64,000 bases of DNA from Hevea brasiliensis (Eukaryota > Streptophyta > Magnoliopsida > Malpighiales > Euphorbiaceae): contig NC_079494.1 in the NCBI RefSeq assembly GCF_030052815.1, forward strand, positions 35,822,467 through 35,886,466, read 5' to 3'. Shown here in pieces: positions 24,176 through 35,504 of this stretch. The translations under genes were made by a program, and so were the position numbers. The notes beneath the pieces are model-generated. The model saw only the letters and a program-made list of their open reading frames with translations. It had not been told where the DNA came from and searched no databases. Within the stretch, counting starts at the first letter, position 1, and every line of letters starts with the position of its first letter.

Positions 24176-27100
24176 TGTGACACCCCTTACCCAGCTACAG
24201 TGTAGCCGAGTAAGCTATGCCACACGGTGTACCGGCACACTCTAATATACCTTAATTATTTTATACCATGCTTTTGAATATAATTTGTGAAATATACTTT
24301 ATTTAAGCCATTTATCAACATTATTATTTATTTGAGGTTCCGAAAATTTTAAAGAAAATCCGACGGAGTACCGGCTAAAAATGGAGAAAACAGTTCTTCG
24401 GAACCTGTTAAAAACACTTCCAAATAATTACCAAACAATCCCAACTTCAATTTATCAGCAAAATCTCAATATTAAGATCTCAACAACATTTCAATTCCAG
24501 TTCTCAATCATCCATCACATGTGATGATCACATATAAATCACAAGTAAACATTTACTTTTCCATTCACAAGTACAATTTTCATAATTTACATAAACATCA
24601 ATATACATTACACAAGTTTAATTACATAGGAGAAAAACAAAGTTAAGTTACAAAATGTCAAAATGACACCTAATGTCCTACCAATGCACCACAGAAGTTG
24701 AGGTGACACGGACAATGTGCAGAGCTGCAGGATGGACTCACCCAGTCTGTGGTCTACTGGGCTCACGATCTGTATCTCCAAGACTCACGCGTGGCAAAGC
24801 AACGCGCTAAGCAATAATGCTTAGTGGTGCAATAATATAATAAAAGAAAATAGCAAGAAATTAAATGTGTAGTGAATGTGTACGTTTTATTTGTTTGGTA
24901 TTTGTATATCATTTACTTTGTCCACTTTTATTGATTTGGTTGCCCTAAGTAACCAACACTAGATGACTGGACTGGATAATGGGTAAACTGGCACTGGGTA
25001 TCTAGTACCTCGGGCCGTCACACCATCGATCACATATGCATCTCTCGGTGTGCAATAGAACAGCTAACAAGCTGTAAATAATATTAGGCACGAGGCCAAG
25101 TCTCAATATAATGTCAAAATGGCTAAAAGCCATAAAATCACGGAATGGCATATTGCCATGTGCGATCGCTAATCGAACCCTATTGGCATGCCAAACTATC
25201 CAAACTAATCTTGTTAGGTATACTAGGGCATTCGATACTTTAAAATTCTTCAATCTTTGAATTTCAAGTTCCGGTGTTACTATTCACCTCTATGGTCAAC
25301 TAAAATGTTGACTTTTAGGTAGAAATTAGGTACATTGGTTTTGGCACTCCCAACATACCACATTTTGTGTTTAAAACTTGTTGGCATTGAGCGTTAATAC
25401 CATTTCTAAGCATTAAAGAAAAGGAGCAGATTTTTCAGATTTTGTACCATAACTTTACTGTTCCATTTGGAACTGTTACAGTGGAAATTTGAAGAAATGG
25501 CAAACATGAAAGTTGTTCCTTATTTTGTCTAGTTGAATTTTCTTTTTTGAATCACTCCATTTGGAGTTTTGTAGCTCCAGATATGGTCCACAAACCACAG
25601 CTGGCCGGATTTCCATTCTGCAGAAATTACCATATCTACAGTAACATGAACAGTGACTGCCACTGCCATTTAGGTTAGGTTATGGCCATAATTTGGGGTA
25701 GGTTTCTTAATGAAAGTTGTTTTTCTATGTCTTAACTTGTTGCTGTAAATATTTCAGGTCAATTGACCAAATCTACAGTGAGTTATGGCCAAATGAACAG
25801 TACTGTTCATTTGGTCAATTCTGCAGGGGCTGTTGCAGTGTGTCCGGATTGGGGCCAAGTTTTGGTCCTCTTGCTTTGGTCTTTTGGGTATGGTTTCTTC
25901 AGAAAAAATGTGCCATTATAAGCCTAGTTTCATGTCCAATTGGACAAAAATCAATTGGACCTACACAGCCAAAGTTATGGCTGTATAAGTGGACTGAAAT
26001 TTTAGTCACTCTGCTGCACTAAGAAGGCAGCCTACACATTCACTTGGCTATACTATTTTTCAGTCCAATTCATGGTCAACATACCTAAAATGGTCACTAA
26101 TTGACCCTTATAATGTTCTTTCACAATTTCATAAGCTAAATCCAAGTTTCACTTCTCAAAACCCTAATGTCCAATTTAAATTACCCATAAACCTCAATTG
26201 GCACACTAATTCAACATCCATGCATATTCATACCTTAAACATCATTTCTATCCATTCTAAATTCATTAAAACAATCAACCACATCCTTCCTTAGGGCTGC
26301 CAAAAATTGAAGATGCCCTAACACATATAATTTACTTCAAATTCTTACAATTTCTTAACTTAAAATGATGCTCTAACAAGGATTAAAGGAGTGAGAGTGA
26401 AAGGATAGCACTAACCTCACTTTAACCTCTTGTAGGGCAGATTTCTTCAAGCTAAAACTTCACTTTCCTTCTTCTTCTTGTCTGCCAAAAGCTTCCCCAA
26501 GTGATATGGTCAAGGTTTAATGAAAGGGGTTAGGGTTTAGTGGTGTAACAAGGTAGGAAATTAAGCTTGCTTGATTGAACATCAATGGAGGGAGGAAGAA
26601 GAGAAACTCACGTTTTTGGCTGAAGAGAAGGCAGCTGGTTTTTGGTCTTCCTTGGTCTTTATTTAGCTCTTTTATTAGTTAGTCAAATGGTTACTTAATG
26701 GTGATTGGTTGGCAATTTTAAATGACATCATCAAGATGTCATAAATGAGCTTTTCTTTGATTTTTCTTTTCTTTTTATCACTACTCAATTTCAATTTAAT
26801 TTCTAGTAATGTTTATTCATATTTTATGTCATATTAATTATTTACTCAACTGGACAAGTCGGCCAAAAATCACCTCTGAAGGCGAAATGACCAAAATGCC
26901 CTCCGTTTGGCTTAACAGGTCAAAATTATCTGTACCGATTGAAAATTTTTTCTAGGTATTTTCTTGGCATTCTAATGCCATGGGAACCTCAATAACCCTT
27001 CTCTGGAGTCCCAAAAATTATTTTATAATTTTTCCCCCGGGTCTAGGGCTCCTCGTTGCGAGAACCGCAACTTCCCTCTAGTTACCCATCGCTTGGGCAC

Positions 27101-27284
27101 CGGCTCATTTAACTCGGTTGTATTTTATTTCTAAAATTTTTACCAAATTTTTCTTATTAATATTTGAGTTAATTATGGTCCCTCACTTTAGTTTAAATAT
27201 TTTTCTGGACGTTCTAGCTGTCCGGACTGACACCGGTCACCGGAATAGTAGAATGTACGGAGTTGCTATCGGGAGGGTGTTACA
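24176..27284 (-). repeat. 3' LTR of element D (3.11 kb)
   Basis: Minus strand: starts TGTAACACCCTCCC (27284) and ends GGGGTGTCACA (24176). It is preceded on the plus strand by GCCTC (24171-24175), repeated at 35093-35097 after the other LTR, so D is one complete insertion. It belongs to family B. It carries about 48 extra bases relative to the 5' LTR of D, partly at 24427-24458. Confidence 0.93.
24786..24824 (-). other. LTR double hairpin, D 3' LTR
   Basis: CTAAGCA-ATAA-TGCTTAG at 24807-24824, next to GCGTGGC and GCAACGC, which form the second stem (24788-24806). Confidence 0.6.
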
Positions 27285-27301
27285 ACTCTTCCCCTCTAAT
27301 T
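27285..27301 (-). other. Polypurine tract of element D
   Basis: Minus strand AGAGGGGAAGAGT next to the LTR start, preceded by the perfect palindrome AAATTTCG-AGGA-CGAAATTT (about 27301-27322). Confidence 0.75.
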
Positions 27302-28700
27302 TAAATTTCGTCCTCGAAATTTACCTGATGCAAACAGTTGAGGGAACTGCTGCCTCATCGTCTCTTCACTTTCCCAAGTTGCCTTCTCGGTGTTGTGGTG
27401 CCTCCAAAGAAATTTCACCAGTGGAATTTGCTTATTTCTCAACTCTTTCACTTCCTGAGCCAGGATCCGTAGAGGTTCTTCTTCATATGTCAAATCCGGT
27501 TGTATTTCAATTTCTTCCCTGGAGATGATATGTGAAGGATCTGAGCAGTATTTTCTAAGCATGGACACGTGGAACACATTGTGGATCTTGTCCAGCTCTG
27601 GTGGTAAAGCTAGCCTATAGGCCACTGGACCCACACGTTCAATGACTTCATATGGGCCAATGAACCTAGGGCTTAACTTACCTTTCCTTCCAAATCTCAA
27701 TACTTTCTTCCACTGTGACACCTTGAGGAACACTTTGTCGCCAACTGTGTATTCTATTTCTTTTCTCTTCAAGTCGGCATAGGATTTCTGTCTATCTGAG
27801 GCAACCTTTAAGTTGGCTTTGATTGATTTTACCTTCTCCTCAGCCTGTTTCACTGTGTCCGCCCTACCGCTTGTCTTCGCCAATTCAGTCCAGACACTGG
27901 AGTTCTACATTTTCTCCCATACGAAGGCTTCATATGGGGCCATTTGGATGCTAGCTTGGTAGCTATTGTTGTATGCAATTTCGCGGTGGGAGGTATCTAT
28001 CCCAAATTCCTCAAACTCAATGACACAACTCCTCAAAGATATCCTCAAGGACTGGATTACTCTTTCAGATTGCCCATCCGTCGAGGATGGAAAGTCAGGC
28101 TTAAACGGAGTTGTGTACCCAAGGACTCATGCAACTTCTTCCAAAATCTCGATGTGAACCTTGGGTCTCGATCGATATGATGGAAAGTGGAATTCCATGC
28201 GCCTAACTATCTCATCGATATACAATTACGCTAACTTCTAGTGAGTAGTCACCCTAATCGGCGAGAAGTGTGTCGACTTCGTCAATCTATCAACTATCAC
28301 CCATGCCGCATCATGTTTCTTCCGTGAGAGGTAGACCACTTACAAAATCCATGGTGACCCGATCCCATTTCCATTCGTGTATGCGTATAGGTCGTAGCAA
28401 ACCCGATGGAACTTGATGTTCTGCCTTGACTTGCTGACATGTCAAGCATTTAGTCACATAGTCAGCTATGTCCTTCTTCATACCAGGCCACCAATATTGG
28501 AGCTTCAGATCATGATATATCTTTGTACTTCCTGGGTGCATAGCATATACACTGGTGTGTGCCTCTTTTAGAATACTGGCCTTTAATTCCCCATCATCTG
28601 GTACACACAGTCTTCCTTTGTAATACAGACACCCATCTGCCTTCACCTCATAGTCAGTTGCTTTTCCCTCTAAGATTTTGCTCATAATAGCCATTAGCTT
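27296..28700 (-). pseudogene. Element D integrase with chromodomain (core broken)
   Basis: The HHCC zinc domain (HPGSTKIYHDLKLQYWWPGM, then CLTCQQ) and the first core Asp (WDRVTMDFVSGLP) are inside the open stretch 28311-28901. The rest of the core at 27884-28310 has multiple frameshifts. The C-terminal GPY/F module and chromodomain-like tail are open at 27296-27883. At 28051/28052 the IQ/LEDM junction has no intron, although the closely related element B has one. The join CAG|TCCTTGAGG lacks one G compared with a clean splice product. Confidence 0.9.
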
Positions 28701-30150
28701 CTCATCTACCTTCTGCCCATCTAAAATCTGCTGTAGCAAGTTTGGCCTCACTTGCAACTCAGCCAAAATAGCTCCATCTCGAATCAAAATTAGAATGGAA
28801 TTCAATGATCTCAAAGCTGTGATGGACTTTCTGCTCAAAGCATCAGCAACTACATTTGCTTTCCCAGGATGGTAGTCAATTACACAATCATAGTCCTTCA
28901 AGAATTCAATCCATCACCTCTGTCTAAGGTTGAGCTCCTTCTGGGTTGGCAAGTATTTCAAGCTTTTGTGGTCTGTGTAAATGTAGCACTTTTCACCATA
29001 CAAGTAATGCCTCCATATCTTCAAGCATAAGATAATTGCTGCAAGCTCTAAATCATGGGTAGGGTAATTCTGTTCATGTGGCCTTAGCTGCCTGGAAGCA
29101 TAGGCGACCACCTTCCCCTCTTGCATCAATACACACCCTAACTCATTATGAGAGGCATCACTGTAGACCACGAAGTCCTTTCTTGACACTGGCTGTGTTA
29201 ACACTGGTGCCTCTGTAAACATAGCCTTTAACTTCTCAAAACTGGTCTGACACTTGTCATTCCAGTCAAATCTGACATTCTTGTGTAACAACTTGGTCAT
29301 TGGAGCAGCTATTAAGGAAAATCCCTTAACAAATCTTCTCAGAATACCCAATAGCCCCAAGAAGCTTCTGACATCAGTTGTGTTTCTGGGAGGCTTCCAT
29401 TCCATCACTGCTTCTATTTTCTTGGGATCCACCCTAATCCCATCAGCTGACACTATGTGTCCAAGGAATGCAATCTCATTCAGCCAAAAGTCACACTTGG
29501 ACAACTTAGCATACAGTTCCTTTTCTCTCAGGGTTTGCAGAACAATCCTCAAATGCTCATCATGTTCTTCCCTGGTCTTAGAATACACCAAAATATCATC
29601 AATAAAGACCACTACGAACCGATCTAGGTATGGATGGAAGATACGGTTAATAAGGTCCATAAATGCCGCTGGTGCATTTGTTAGACCAAAGGGCATCACC
29701 AGAAACTCATAATGCCCGTATCGGGTCCTGAATGCAGTCTTGGGCACATCTACATCCTTCACCCTCAACTGATGATACCCTGATCTGAGATCAATCTTAG
29801 AAAATACTCCTGCTCCCTTCAACTGATCAAACAGATCATCAATTCTAGGCAACGGATATTTGTTCTTCACCGTCACTTTATTCAACTGCTAGTAATCAAT
29901 GCTTAGCCTCAAAGTCCCATCCTTCTTTTTCACAAACAGCACTGGAGCTCCCCATGGTGACACACTGGGGCGTATGAACCCCTTATCAAGCAACTCTTGC
30001 AACTGAGTTTTCAACTCCCTCAATTCAGTGGGTGCCATCCTATAAGGAGCAATGGAAATGGGTGTTGTACCCGGCAGTGTCTCAATAGCAAATTCAACTT
30101 CCCTTTCTGGTGGCAAACCAGGCAACTCTTCAGGAAATACCTCTGGGAAG
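28701..30150 (-). pseudogene. Element D reverse transcriptase and RNase H
   Basis: Best preserved pol region in the window, with 28914-29885 open for 323 codons. It contains [39 protein letters not shown], the catalytic FIDD ([14 protein letters not shown]), the thumb, and RNase H with [16 protein letters not shown] and [10 protein letters not shown]. The last Asp block ([16 protein letters not shown]) is in the next open stretch. Only two stops break the frame: one in IDY*QLNK at 29886-29890 and one in RQR*WIEF near 28912. The second is CGA in element B and TGA here, a C-to-T change. Confidence 0.92.
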
Positions 30151-30690
30151 TCTCTTACTGTGGGTATGTCAATCAAGTTTGGCTTAGCCTGCCTAGTATC
30201 CACCGCATGTGCTAGGTAGGCTTCACAGCCTTTTCTCATCATTCTTCTTGCAACGGTGGCTGAGATGATATTGGACAAGAAATCTGTCCTTTCCCCCACA
30301 ACTGTGATCTCATTACCCTTTGAAGTTTTTAGAGAAATTCTCTTCAATTTGCAATCAACTATTGCCTGATGATGTGACAACCAGTCCATTCCCAAAATCA
30401 CGCCAAACTCGTGGAAGGGTAACTCAATCAGGTCTACCAAGAATTCATACCCCTGAATCCTTAACGGGCAACCCTTGTATACCTTGTTCACCACTACACT
30501 GTGACCCAATGGATTAGTGACCAGAATGTCTTGGTCACTCTCCCCTATTAGTATCCCCCTTTCTACGGGTAAGTTGATGCAGATGTAGGAATGAGTAGAT
30601 CCTGGATCTACCAATGCATGCACAGGTGTAGTGTAGAGGAAGAACGTACCCCTGATGACGTCCGGGGCATCTTGCTCCTCCTGAGCTCTC
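30151..30690 (-). pseudogene. Element D aspartic protease
   Basis: Within the open stretch 29889-30986. The active-site block ALVDPGSTHSYICINLP is followed by VTNPLGHSVVVNKVYKGCPL, FGVILGMDWLSHHQAIVDC and ISATVARRMMRKGCEAYLAHAVD. It shows no break. It would free gag, RT and integrase from the polyprotein. It runs directly into the RT fingers ([20 protein letters not shown]). Confidence 0.9.
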
Positions 30691-31904
30691 AGGGCATAAT
30701 TCCTGGCAGGTGGTCTGTTATCTGGCCTCTCTGCTGGCTCGGATGCAGGCCTCTGTGATGGTCCCACTGCGTCATATCTGCCAGATTTTCTACCTCTCTG
30801 TGGTGCAGGAGCAGGTCTTTCTGCTTGTGTTGGAGCAGCTGTAGTAGTTCTGCGAGGACAGTTCCTCAGCTGATGCTCTGTTGACCCACACCTCAAGCAG
30901 GCACCAGTCACTCTCCAACACTCCCCCTTATGCCATTTCTGACAGTGTGGATGCGCAGAAGATGCCGGGCTGGTCCTGAACCCCATCCTCGGAGAGCGCC
31001 CACCGATGGTGTGGACCGACTCTCCTAGGGGTGAATCGTGGCTGGGCCCCGAGACCGACCCGACTCGTGGATCGAGCTGAACTCGTGCGGGAGGACCCTT
31101 GAACTTCTTCCTGTGCAGGAGATGAGCTATACCGACCGGCCCTCTTCTCGCTGTCTATCCTTCTCAGTCCGCTCACTGATTCTCACTTTTCCACCTTTAT
31201 TGCAGCTTCCACTAACTTGGTAAATTCTGTGATTCCCAAGGCAGTGAGCTGGATCTTGATGTTGTCATTTAGTCCCTCTTCAAATCTCTTGCACCTTTCA
31301 GCTTCATTAGGGACTATCTCCCTTCCGTAGCGGCTTAATCGGACAAATTCCTTCTCATACTCGGCCACTGATAGCTGTCTCTGCCTCAGGTTAATGATCT
31401 CTCTTCTTCTCTCTTCCAGGTATACAGTACCCACATATTTCTTCTTGAACTCGGAGAGGAAGAAGTCCCAAGTTGCAGCTTCTGGCTACACTTTACTGGA
31501 CACAGTGTCCCACCACTCATATGCATCATCTTGCAAAGAAAGATATGGCGACTTCCGTGTTTTGCTCGAGTGCAGTGGAGTTGTTTTAGGACTCGCTATT
31601 CTGCTCAACCAATTCTACCGCAATGAGTCATCTTCTCTCTTGCCATAGAAATCCACTGCCCCAAACTTTCTTAGCCTTTCCAGGTGTGATTTCTGCTGTG
31701 GAGCTGGTGGTGGTGGTGGTGCTTGCATTACTCCAGCCATTTGTCTAAAGAAGTCGGCCATTTGTTGGAACATGGCTCGTGGAGGCCGAAAGGTGCTCTC
31801 GCTGAGCCTGGTGGAGTAGGTTCTCCCTACCCCCGCCTCATTTGCCGCAGTGGAGCATGACTCTCCACTTCCTCCTCGACTGCTCTCTGAGATGAAGGAT
31901 CCAT
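30691..31904 (-). pseudogene. gag: Element D gag with zinc knuckle
   Basis: Start chosen at the ATG ending at 31904, just inside the leader and matching the B start. The N-terminal proline-rich part and gag core at 31435-31850 have frameshifts; 31183-31434 is open (LRQRQLSVAEYEKEFVRLSRYGREIVPNE). The nucleocapsid zinc knuckle CLRCGSTEHQLRNC (CX2CX4HX4C) is intact at about 30860-30905. Upstream of it lies a second Cys/His-rich piece (CQKWHKGEC). The protein would package element RNA in cytoplasmic particles. Confidence 0.88.
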
Positions 31905-32015
31905 ATCCTATTCAAAATAAGAAAGACAAACAGATCTGCATTAGTGTCACCTCGACTCTTACAAATGCAATGCATGGTATGGACTCAATCTAGGCCCAGA
32001 AACGCCTAAACCGTA

Positions 32016-32026
32016 CTCTGATACCA
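32016..32026 (-). other. Primer binding site of element D
   Basis: Minus strand TGGTATCAGAG, five bases from the 5' LTR. It is followed by TACGG rather than the CC seen in B, so the match to initiator tRNA-Met is shorter. Confidence 0.85.
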
Positions 32027-32031
32027 CTAAA

Positions 32032-35000
32032 TGTGACACCCCTTACCTAGCTACAATGTAGCCGAGTAAGCTATGCCACACGGTGTACCGACACACTCTA
32101 ATATACCTTAATTATTTTATACCATGCTTTTGAATATAATTTGTGAAATATACTTTATTTAAGCCATTTATCAACATTATTATTTATTTGAGGTTCAGAA
32201 AATTTTAAAGAAAATCTGGCGGAGTACCGGCTAAAAATGGAGAAAACAGTTCTTCGAAACCTGTTAAAAACACTTCCAAATAATTACCAGCAAAATCTCA
32301 ATATTAAGATCTCAACAACATTTCAATTCCAGTTCTCAATCATCCATCACACGTGATGATCACATATAAATCACAAGTAAACATTTACTTTTCCATTCAC
32401 AAGTACAATTTTCATAATTTACATAAACATCAATACACAAGTTTAATTACATAGGAGAAAAACAAAGTTAAGTTACAAAATGTCAAAATGACACCTAATG
32501 TCCTACCAATGCACCGCAGAAGTTGAGGTGACACGGACACTGTGCAGAGCTGCAGGATGGACTCAACCAGTCTGTGGTCTACTGGGATCACGATCTGTAT
32601 CTCCAGTACCTACGCGTGGCAAAAGCAACGCTCTAAGCAATAATGCTTAGTGGTGCAATAATATAATAAAAGAAAATAGCAAGAAATTAAATGTGTAGTG
32701 AATGTGTACGTTTTATTTGTTTGGTATTTGTATATCATTTACTTTGTCCACTTTTATTCATTTGGTTGTCCCAAGTAACCTACACTAGACGCATCGATGG
32801 ATAACGGTAAACCGCACCGGGTATCTAGTACCTCGGGCCGTCACACCATCGGTCACATATGCATCTCCCGGTGTACCTTGAGCGACTAACAAGTCAGAAT
32901 AATATTAGGCACGAGGCCAAGTCTCAATATAATGTCAAAATGGCTAAAAGCCATAAAATCACGGAATGGCATATTGCCATGTGCGATCGCTAATCGAACC
33001 CTATTGGCATGCCAAACTATCCAAACCAATCTTGTTAGGTATACTAGGGCATTCGATACTTTAAAATTCTTCAATCTTTGAATTTCAAGTTTCGGTGTTA
33101 CTATTCACCTCTATGGTCAACTAAAATGTTGACTTTTAGGTAGAAATTAGGTACATTGGTTTTGGCACTCCCAACATACCACATTTTGTGTTTAAAACTT
33201 GTTGGCATTGAGCGTTAATACCATTTCTAAGCATTAAACAAAAGGAGCATATTTTTCAGATTTTGTACCATAAATTTACTATTCCATTTGGAACTTTTAC
33301 AGTGGAAATTTGAAGAAATGGAAAACATGAAAGTTGTTCCTTATTTTGTATAGTTGAATTTTCTTTTTTGAATCACTCCATTTGGAGTTTTGTAGCTCCA
33401 GATATGGTCCAAAAACCACAGCTGGCCGGATTTCCATTCTGCAGAAATTACCATATCTATAGTAACATGAACAGTGACTGCCACTGCCATTTAGGTTAGG
33501 TTTGGGGTAGGTTTCTTCATGAAAGTTGTTTTTCTATGTCTTAACTTGTTGCTGTAAAAATTTCAGGTCAATTGACCAAATCTACAGTGAGTTATGGCCA
33601 AATGAACAGTTACTATTCATTTGGTCAATTTCTGAGGTCATTGCAGTGTGTCCGGATTGGGGCTAAGTTTTGGTCCTCTTGCTTTGGTCTTTTGGGCATG
33701 GTTTCTTCAGCAAAAATGTGCCATTATAAGCCTAGTTTCATGTCCAATTGGCCAAAAATCAATTGGACCTACACAGCCAAAGTTATGGCTGTGCAAGTGG
33801 ACTGAAATTTCAGTCACTCTGCTGCACTAAGAAGGCAGCCTACACATTCACTTGGCTATACTATTTTTCAGTCCAATTCATGGTCAAAATACCTAAAATG
33901 GTCACTAATTGACCCTTATAATGTTCTTTCACAATTTCATAAGCTAAATCCAAGTTTCACTTCTCAAAACCCTAATGTCCAATTTAAATTACCCATAAAC
34001 CTCAATTAGCACACTAATTCAACATCCATGCATATTCACCCCTTAAACATCATTTCTATCCATTCTAAATTCATTAAAACAATCAACCACATCCTTCCTT
34101 AGGGCTGCCAAAAATTGAAGATGCCCTAACACATATAATTTACTTCAAATTCTTACAATTTCTTAACTTAAAATGATGCTCTAACAAGGATTAAAGGAGT
34201 GAGAGTGAAAGGATAGCACTAACCTCACTTTAACCTCTTGTAGGGTAGATTTCTTCAAGCTAAAACTTCACTTTCCTTCTTCTTCTTGGCTGCCAAAAGC
34301 TTCCTCAAGTGATATGGTCAAGGTTTAATGAAAGGGGTTAGGGTTTAGTGGTGTAACAAGGTAGGAAATTAAGCTTGCTTGATTGAACATCAATGGAGGG
34401 AGGAAGAAGAGAAACTCACGTTTTTGGCTGAAGAGAAGGCAGCTGGTTTTTGGTCCTCCTTGGTCTTTATTTAGCTCTTTTATTAGTTAGTCAAATGGTT
34501 ACTTAATGGTGATTGGTTGGCAATTTTAAATGACATCATCAAGATGTCATAAATGAGCTTTTCTTTGATTTTTCTTTTCTTTTCATCACTACTCAATTTC
34601 AATTTAATTTCTAGTAATGTTTATTCATATTTTATGTCATATTTATTATTTACTCAACTGGACAAGTCAGCCAAAAATCACCTCTGAAGGATAAATGACC
34701 AAAATGCCCTCCGTTTGGCTTAACGGGTCAAAATTATCTGTACCGATTGAAAAATTTTTCTAGGTATTTTCTTGGCATTCTAATGCCATGGGAACCTCAA
34801 TAACCCTTCTCTGGAGTCCCAAAAATTATTTTATAATTTTTTCCCCTGGTCTAGGGCTCCTCGTTGCGAGAACCGCAACTTCCCTCTGGTTACCCATCGC
34901 TTGGGCACCGGCTCATTTAACTCGGTTGTATTTTATTTCTAAAATTTTTACCAAATTTTTCTTATTAATATTTGAGTTAATTATGGTCCCTCACTTTAGT

Positions 35001-35092
35001 TTAAATATTTTTCCGGATGTTCTAGCTATCCGGACCAACACCGGTCACCGAAATAGTAGAATGTACGGAGTTGCTACCGGGAGGGTGTTACA
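32032..35092 (-). repeat. 5' LTR of element D (3.06 kb)
   Basis: Same sequence as 24176-27284 apart from scattered substitutions and a few short deletions. Followed by GCCTC (35093-35097), the right target duplication. The two LTRs look about 97-98% alike by eye, which suggests a fairly young insertion. Confidence 0.93.
32613..32650 (-). other. LTR double hairpin, D 5' LTR
   Basis: CTAAGCA-ATAA-TGCTTAG at 32633-32650, with GCGTGGC/GCAACGC forming the second stem at 32614-32631. Confidence 0.6.
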
Positions 35093-35097
35093 GCCTC

Positions 35098-35499
35098 TAC
35101 CCCTACCTCAGCCTCTACTGACTGTTTATAGTCCTCTGGAAGCAGAACCTTGAATAGATCCCTCAGTGGTGGTAGGTGTCCCAGATCTGCGGGCACTAGT
35201 GTAATCCCTAGCAAAATGCCCACTTTCACCACAGTTGTAGCAGGTTCTTGTAGCCTTATAACATATTCCTCCATGTGTCTTGCCACAGGTCTCATAGGTA
35301 TGGACAGGAAAGAAACCCTTAGATATCTGCTGACCGGATCTAGGTGGCCTCTGCCCTGAGAATCTTCCCCTACTAGATCCTCTATTACTAGGTCCCCTAA
35401 AACTCTTTCTCTTACCCGAACTACTACTAAAAGCTTGACAAAAAGTCTTCCCACTCTTATCTTTTTCTTCAGTTCCCTTTTTAATAGCCCCTTTTGACT
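35098..35499 (-). pseudogene. gag: Element C gag, nucleocapsid part
   Basis: Continuation of C after the D insertion. The correct frame is not the longest open one. It reads a Ser/Arg-rich linker and a zinc knuckle CYNCGESGHFARDY at about 35195-35240, whose last Cys codon (TGC) is TAC, giving Tyr. Upstream is a second Cys-containing block (HTYETCGKTHGGICYKA). The solo LTR E1 interrupts it at 35500. Confidence 0.7.
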
Positions 35500-35504
35500 C
35501 AATT

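Noticed and set aside
35074..35502. 142-codon minus-strand frame
   Set aside because: It is the wrong frame of element C gag; the zinc-knuckle residues are in another frame, and it overlaps the LTR border of D.
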